The notes below the pieces were generated by a model. That model was not told the origin of the DNA, did no database searches, and saw only the letters and a program-made list of their open reading frames with translations. From CAZEDU01 sp964511185 (GTDB lineage: Bacteria; Myxococcota; Myxococcia; Myxococcales; Myxococcaceae), in contig CAZEDU010000160.1 of NCBI GenBank assembly GCA_964511185.1, positions 1-9,653 on the forward strand: DNA of 9,653 nucleotides, in the 5' to 3' direction. The translations under genes were made by a program, and so were the position numbers. The first letter of the stretch is position 1; the number at the start of each line of letters is the position of its first letter. Below, in pieces: positions 6,249 through 9,653 of the stretch.

Positions 6249-7892
6249 CTAAACGGGTCGACTCTCATTTTCGCTCTCGTACTGCTTGAGCTTTCGGTAC
6301 AGGGTGGCGACGCCGATGCCGAGCTCGTTGGCGGCCTTGGCGCGGTTGCCGTCGTTCTGGGCCAACACCGCCAGGATGTACTCCCGCTCGACGTCCTCCA
6401 ACGACCGGCGCGCGGTGGGGTCGAACGCGTGCGGGGGCGCGTCGCGAATCTCCTCCGGCAGGTCCTCCACGTCGATGCGCTCGCCCGCCGAGAGCGCCAC
6501 CGCGCGCTCCACCGCGTTCTCGAGCTCGCGGACGTTGCCGGGCCACCGGTAGCGCAGCAGCTGATCGGCCGCGCGCGAGGTGAAGCCCACCATGTCGCGC
6601 GAGAGCCTGCGCGCCGTCTGGCTCAAGAACAGCCGCGCCAGCGGCAACACGTCCTCCTTGCGCTCCCGCAAGGGCGGCACCTTCAGCTCGATGACGCGCA
6701 GCCGGTAGTACAGGTCCTGCCGAAAACGACCCTCGTTCACCTCGTCGGTCAGCTGGCGGTTGGTCGCGGCGATGACGCGCACGTCGACCTTGCGGCTCTG
6801 GTTCTCGCCGACCCGCCGCACCTCCCGCTCCTGCAGCACGCGCAGGAGCTTCGCCTGCATCGGCGCGGGCACCTCGCCCACTTCGTCGAGGAAGAGCGTG
6901 CCCCCCTGCGCCGCCTCGAACAGCCCGGGGCGGTCTTGCGACGCTCCCGTGAACGCCCCGCGCGCGTGGCCGAACAGCTCGCTCTCGAGCAAGCCCTCCG
7001 CGACCGCCGCGCAGTTCACCGCCACGAACGGCCCCGCGACGCGCGCCGATTCGTCGTGAATCAGCCGCGCGATCCGCTCCTTGCCCGCTCCGCTGGGGCC
7101 GGTCACCAGCACGGTGCTGTCGACCCGCGCCGCCCGCCGGGTCAGCTCGAGCACCTGCCGCATCACCGGGCTCTTCGCCACCACGCCCGATGGGTCGTCG
7201 CTCTCCGCCTCCGAGCGCTTCAACGCCTGCCGCTTCACCCGCAAGCGGTTCTCGGTGCGCTTGAGCTCGGTCGCGACGCGCTCCAACGCCGCTTGCAGGC
7301 AGTCCCCTTCGAAGAAGGGAAGGTGCGGCGCGATCGCCTCGCCCCAGTCTTCCTTCCCTTTGCCCACCATCTGGCAGACCGCGTCCCCTTTGCCGACGCA
7401 CTTCTCCTCGATGCAGTAGATGGGCTTGCCGTTCACCCGCGACAGGTAGCCGCTCGCGAACCCGCACAACGTCCAGCACACCGGCTCGTCGGAGCGGCCC
7501 AGGTGCAGAAGATGCTGCTCGGCCTCGTACGAGTCCCTCCAGATCGACTCGGCGAACGGCACCTTCGGGTCGCCCGGCTCGCGCGGCACGGGCTCCACCA
7601 CCACCACCCCTTGCAGCGTGTGGAGCCTCCCGCCCGCCACCTTCCATTCGCGCTCGCTGTCCCAAGGGAACTCCTCGCGCAGCGACTCGGCGGTGCGCAG
7701 GCCGTGGGCGACCCCGAAGCGGGTGAGCACGCCGCGCGCCCCGGCGACGCCCAGCGTCTGGATGAGCGACTGCCGCAAGAGCCCCAGCGCAAGGGTGTCG
7801 AGGAGCAGCACCCGGTGCCCGCCGAAGCGAATCACCCCGCCCTTGGGGTCGAAATCGAGCAGCTCACGCAGATCGAGGTCGGCCGGCCTCAT
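6249..7892 (-). CDS. Sigma54-dependent transcriptional activator with XylR_N/V4R sensor
   Basis: A 547-residue enhancer-binding protein. The N-terminal XylR_N-like region (about 10-110) is followed by a V4R domain (about 115-178) with cysteines C139, C143, C160, C165 and C173. A short linker helix (195-230) leads to the AAA+ domain (236-465). This has Walker A GPSGAGKE (265-272), the sigma54-contact loop GAFTGA (312-317), Walker B GGTLFLDE (330-337), the arginine-finger stretch FRQDLYYRL (390-398) and sensor II PGNVRELEN (451-459). A Fis-type helix-turn-helix closes it (about 505-540, NRAKAANELGIGVATLYRKL). XylR and DmpR bind aromatics in this sensor; whether this one does is unknown, and myxobacterial relatives include stress and development regulators. 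The ATG at 7892 has AAGGAG 5 nt upstream. It is divergent from yceI and heads a possible transcript with the PilZ gene. No receiver domain is present. Confidence 0.95.
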   Translation of the reverse strand: MRPADLDLRELLDFDPKGGVIRFGGHRVLLLDTLALGLLRQSLIQTLGVAGARGVLTRFGVAHGLRTAESLREEFPWDSEREWKVAGGRLHTLQGVVVVEPVPREPGDPKVPFAESIWRDSYEAEQHLLHLGRSDEPVCWTLCGFASGYLSRVNGKPIYCIEEKCVGKGDAVCQMVGKGKEDWGEAIAPHLPFFEGDCLQAALERVATELKRTENRLRVKRQALKRSEAESDDPSGVVAKSPVMRQVLELTRRAARVDSTVLVTGPSGAGKERIARLIHDESARVAGPFVAVNCAAVAEGLLESELFGHARGAFTGASQDRPGLFEAAQGGTLFLDEVGEVPAPMQAKLLRVLQEREVRRVGENQSRKVDVRVIAATNRQLTDEVNEGRFRQDLYYRLRVIELKVPPLRERKEDVLPLARLFLSQTARRLSRDMVGFTSRAADQLLRYRWPGNVRELENAVERAVALSAGERIDVEDLPEEIRDAPPHAFDPTARRSLEDVEREYILAVLAQNDGNRAKAANELGIGVATLYRKLKQYESENESRPV

Positions 7893-7901
7893 CGACTCTC
7901 C

Positions 7902-7926
7902 TTTTGAAACGAAAGAACTATCAAAA
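7902..7926. promoter_or_regulatory. TTTTGA-N13-TCAAAA dyad, possible activator binding site
   Basis: TTTTGA (7902-7907) and TCAAAA (7921-7926) form a perfect 6-bp inverted repeat with a 13-bp spacer, in an AT-rich patch that stands out from the GC-rich surroundings. It overlaps the leader and ribosome-binding site of the sigma54 activator gene and lies 20-45 bp before the candidate -24 element of yceI. That is closer than usual for a sigma54 enhancer site. An autoregulatory or shared operator is possible. Confidence 0.3.
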
Positions 7927-7945
7927 AGATAACGGCTTTGGACAT

Positions 7946-7961
7946 GGGCATGAACTTCGCC
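7946..7961 (+). promoter_or_regulatory. Candidate sigma54 promoter (-24/-12) for yceI
   Basis: GGGCATGAACTTCGCC keeps the invariant GG (7947-7948) and GC (7959-7960) with exactly 10 bp between them. It matches 8 of 12 specified positions of TGGCACG-N4-TTGCW; the mismatches include the first T and the W. It would start a transcript near 7972, leaving an untranslated leader of about 85 nt before yceI. The divergently placed sigma54 activator makes it more plausible. A single match in a GC-rich region can be chance. Confidence 0.35.
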
Positions 7962-8057
7962 TTGCAGTACAGGAGGTTGTCGTTAGTTAAGCGCGAGCCT
8001 TTGCGTTCGCATCGAAGGCTTCCACCGTGTTCTGAAAAACGAAAGGTAAGGAACCCC

Positions 8058-8657
8058 ATGAAGCGTCTCGTTCAAGCAGCCCTGGTCGTCTCGCTCGCCC
8101 TCCCCGCCGCGGCCTTCGCCGCCCCTCATGAGATCGACTCGGCGCACACCGCCGCGCACTTCACCGTGCGGCACATGATGGTCGCGAACGTGCGCGGCCA
8201 GATGGGCCCGGTCACGGGCACCGTCAACCTCGACGAGAAGGACCTCACCAAGTCGAAGGTGGACGTGAAGGTCGACGCCACCCGCATCAACACCCAGAAC
8301 GAGAAGCGCGACGGCCACCTCAAGTCGCCTGACTTCCTCGACGTCGCCAAGCACCCGGCGCTCACCTTCAAGTCGAAGAAGATCGAGAAGGTCGGCGACA
8401 ACAAGTTCAAGGTGACCGGCGACCTGACCATTCGAAACGTGACCAAGGAGGTCGCGCTCGACACCGAGCTCACCCCCGAGGTGAAGGACATGCAGAAGCG
8501 CACCGTGCGCGGCGTCATCGCCACCACGCAGATCAACCGCAAGGACTTCGGCCTGGTGTGGAACATGCCGGTCGAGGGCGGCGGCGTGCTCGTCGGTGAC
8601 GACGTGAAGATCGAGATCGACGCCGAGCTGGTGAAGTCCGACGGCAAGAAGAGCTAA
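8058..8657 (+). CDS. yceI: YceI-family secreted protein
   Basis: A 199-residue periplasmic protein. A Sec signal peptide covers residues 1-21 (MKRLV, hydrophobic core, AFA cleavage). The YceI domain runs from about 23 to 195: IDSAHTAAHFTVRHMMVANV (27-46), then SPDFLDVAKHPALTF, VTGDLTIRNVTKEV and NRKDFGLVWN in the usual order. Known members form a lipocalin-like beta barrel that binds long isoprenoid lipids such as polyprenyl chains; some respond to acid, osmotic or base stress. No companion cytochrome b561 gene is present. The ATG at 8058 was chosen because AAGGA lies 5 nt upstream and the signal peptide begins there; the frame is open back to 7938 but that part looks like leader. Expression may depend on sigma54 and the divergent activator, which is inference. 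Confidence 0.95.
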   Translation: MKRLVQAALVVSLALPAAAFAAPHEIDSAHTAAHFTVRHMMVANVRGQMGPVTGTVNLDEKDLTKSKVDVKVDATRINTQNEKRDGHLKSPDFLDVAKHPALTFKSKKIEKVGDNKFKVTGDLTIRNVTKEVALDTELTPEVKDMQKRTVRGVIATTQINRKDFGLVWNMPVEGGGVLVGDDVKIEIDAELVKSDGKKS

Positions 8658-8686
8658 CGCCGCAGGCTCAACCGCAGACTCCAACC

Positions 8687-8719
8687 GGGGACGGTCCCAA
8701 AGGGGACTGTCCCCTTTTT
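8687..8719. terminator. Double inverted repeat, likely bidirectional terminator
   Basis: Two dyads follow each other: GGGAC-G-GTCCC (8688-8698) and AAAGGGGAC-T-GTCCCCTTT (8699-8717) with further T at 8718-8719. The second can fold as an 8-bp stem with a CTG loop, followed by a T-tract on the plus strand and, by symmetry, on the minus strand. It lies 30 bp after yceI and abuts the stop codon of the convergent HAD gene, so it can end both transcripts. The GGGGAC/GTCCCC core is also a common REP-like motif in deltaproteobacterial genomes. Confidence 0.75.
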
Positions 8720-9404
8720 ATTCTCCCCCCACCCGCAGCAGCTCGAGCGGCTCTCGCAGCACCGCCCGGGCCCCGTGCTCGACGAGCTCTCGCACCTCGC
8801 GAAAGCCCCAGCTCACCCCGACCGGAAACATCCCGGCGGCGGCGGCCGTCTGCATGTCGATCTTCGTGTCGCCCACGAACGCGGCGCGCCCAGGCGCCAC
8901 GCCCAACTCCCGCGCGATGGCGAGCGCCGCGGTCGGGTCGGGCTTTCTGGGCACCCCGTCGCGCGTGCCGCGCACCCGCGCGAACGGCACGCCGGGCAAC
9001 GCACCGCGTACCACCTTGCGGACGAAGTCTTCTCGCTTGTTGCTCAACACCGCGAGCGGCACCGACCGCTCACCCAGCTCGCCCAGGAGCGCGGGGATCT
9101 GCGGATAGGGCCTGGTCGTGTCGAGGTGGTGCATGGCGTGGTGTGCCCGGTAAGCGGTGATCAGCGAGGCGACGAGCGCGCGGCCCTCTCCCGCCTGCGC
9201 GCGGCCCGGCGGCAGCGCGCGCTCGATCAGCACCTCCAGGCCCTCTCCGATGAGGTCGTTGAACGCGCCGAGCGGGTGCGTCGGCAATCCGTGCGCGGCC
9301 AACGCGTGGTTCACCGACGCGGCGATGTCGGCCAGCGAGTCGACGAGCGTGCCGTCCAAGTCGAAGACGACGAGCTTGAAAGGAAAGGACCGGGAGCCGC
9401 TCAC
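8718..9404 (-). CDS. gph: HAD-family hydrolase, phosphoglycolate phosphatase-like
   Basis: A 228-residue cytosolic HAD phosphatase. Motif I is VVFDLDGTLVDS, with nucleophile D15 and general acid D17. Motif II is LAVLSNK (S121). Motif III is K154 in RKPDP. Motif IV is FVGDTKIDM with D179 and D183. The helical cap insert (about 20-95) after motif I marks the C1 type shared by phosphoglycolate phosphatases and pyrophosphatase-like PpaX enzymes, so the exact substrate is uncertain. Length fits the family. The GTG at 9404 is the only start before an in-frame TAG at 9414-9416, and its ribosome-binding site is poor. The stop codon sits in the T-tract of the shared terminator with yceI. The upstream region is occupied by the inverted-repeat element at 9443-9606, which may carry or disrupt its promoter. 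Confidence 0.92.
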   Translation of the reverse strand: MSGSRSFPFKLVVFDLDGTLVDSLADIAASVNHALAAHGLPTHPLGAFNDLIGEGLEVLIERALPPGRAQAGEGRALVASLITAYRAHHAMHHLDTTRPYPQIPALLGELGERSVPLAVLSNKREDFVRKVVRGALPGVPFARVRGTRDGVPRKPDPTAALAIARELGVAPGRAAFVGDTKIDMQTAAAAGMFPVGVSWGFREVRELVEHGARAVLREPLELLRVGGE

Positions 9405-9442
9405 GGTGGCCGTCTACCATGGGGCGGCGCCCTGCTGCCCTT

Positions 9443-9606
9443 TAGAGTGCATCTCATAACCCCCGACAGAGCCCGAAGGCAGAGGCGCGAGCAGATCGAG
9501 GAAGGCGGAGCCGGTAGTCCCCCGAGGGACGGCGGCGATGCCTGACGACGAGATGCGACGCGGATCGGCCTTCCGGCGACCGAGCGGGGTTGTGAGATGC
9601 GCTCTA
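9443..9606. mobile_element. MITE-like element or solo IS remnant with 21-nt terminal inverted repeats
   Basis: The left end (9443-9463) begins TAGAGTGCATCTCATAAC. The reverse complement of the right end (9586-9606) begins TAGAGCGCATCTCACAAC. Over 21 nt they match at 19 positions. Both ends start with TA, as expected for a TA-targeting transposase (IS630/Tc1-mariner type and some IS5-related groups); TA may be the target duplication. The 122-bp interior has no convincing coding sequence but contains inverted segments GGAAGGC (9500-9506) with GCCTTCC (9568-9574), and GTCCC/GGGAC (9517-9521, 9526-9530). No transposase gene lies in the window. Family assignment is uncertain. Confidence 0.6.
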
Positions 9607-9653
9607 GTCCGACCTGATCACATCCGAGAGGGACCTCGCGGGAGCCTTCGGGG

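Noticed and set aside
5004..7907. 967-codon open frame on the plus strand
   Set aside because: It lies antisense to the DUF4142, PilZ and sigma54-activator genes, all of which have intact family motifs. No domain is recognisable in it.
7938..8057. 40-residue N-terminal extension of YceI
   Set aside because: It would bury the signal peptide inside the protein. The ATG at 8058 has its own AAGGA and a typical signal sequence.
8983..9420. Alternative ATG at 9420 for the HAD gene
   Set aside because: This ATG is in a different frame from the HAD motifs and gives an Arg-rich shadow. An in-frame TAG at 9414-9416 excludes any longer HAD start.
9538..9653. Open frame from ATG 9538 running off the right edge
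   Set aside because: It crosses the right terminal inverted repeat, has no ribosome-binding site of note and resembles no family. It is too short to support.

Overview
The window is about 9.65 kb of GC-rich bacterial DNA with ten supported protein genes, nine on the minus strand and one (yceI) on the plus strand. Several features point to a myxobacterium or a related deltaproteobacterium: the strong GC bias at third codon positions, with long antisense open frames as a side effect; an NtrC-type activator with an XylR_N/V4R sensor; an ECF sigma factor with a C-terminal cysteine-rich domain of the CorE/ECF44 kind; a PilZ protein; and short GTGTC-containing intergenic repeats. This placement is inferred from gene content and base composition only.

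Region 1 (about 138-3375) is a compact minus-strand operon, read from high to low coordinates: a membrane-anchored single-domain rhodanese, a BigR-operon-type metallo-beta-lactamase-fold hydrolase (Blh/ETHE1-like persulfide dioxygenase), a YeiH/UPF0324 membrane protein (putative sulfate exporter family), and a CorE-like ECF sigma factor with six cysteines in its tail. The rhodanese and blh genes overlap as ATGA. The blh stop codon directly adjoins an in-frame, ATG-less 5' end of yeiH. The sigma gene follows 14 bp later. Together they make a coherent sulfane-sulfur/sulfide detoxification unit: oxidise persulfide to sulfite, transfer sulfane sulfur, export the oxyanion, and control transcription with a cysteine-rich sigma factor. 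Related short repeat arrays, in inverted orientation, lie at both ends of this unit.

Region 2 (3404-7892) holds four more minus-strand genes: a sigma54-dependent activator (XylR_N-V4R-AAA+-Fis), a PilZ protein with a coiled-coil tail, a DUF4142 lipoprotein, and a TreT-like GT4 trehalose synthase. The first two are 16 bp apart. The last two follow after gaps of 105 and 81 bp, so a single transcript is possible but not shown.

Region 3 (7893-8720) has a 165-bp divergent intergenic region between the activator gene and yceI. It carries a GG-N10-GC candidate sigma54 promoter reading into yceI and a TTTTGA-N13-TCAAAA dyad beside the activator's ribosome-binding site. yceI (secreted, lipocalin-like fold) ends at a strong two-part inverted repeat that probably terminates transcription from both sides.

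Region 4 (8718-9653) contains a phosphoglycolate-phosphatase-like HAD hydrolase on the minus strand. Just upstream is a non-coding 164-bp segment bounded by 21-nt terminal inverted repeats (19/21 identical) that begin with TA, resembling a MITE or a solo insertion-sequence remnant. No tRNA, rRNA, CRISPR array or intact transposase gene was seen.
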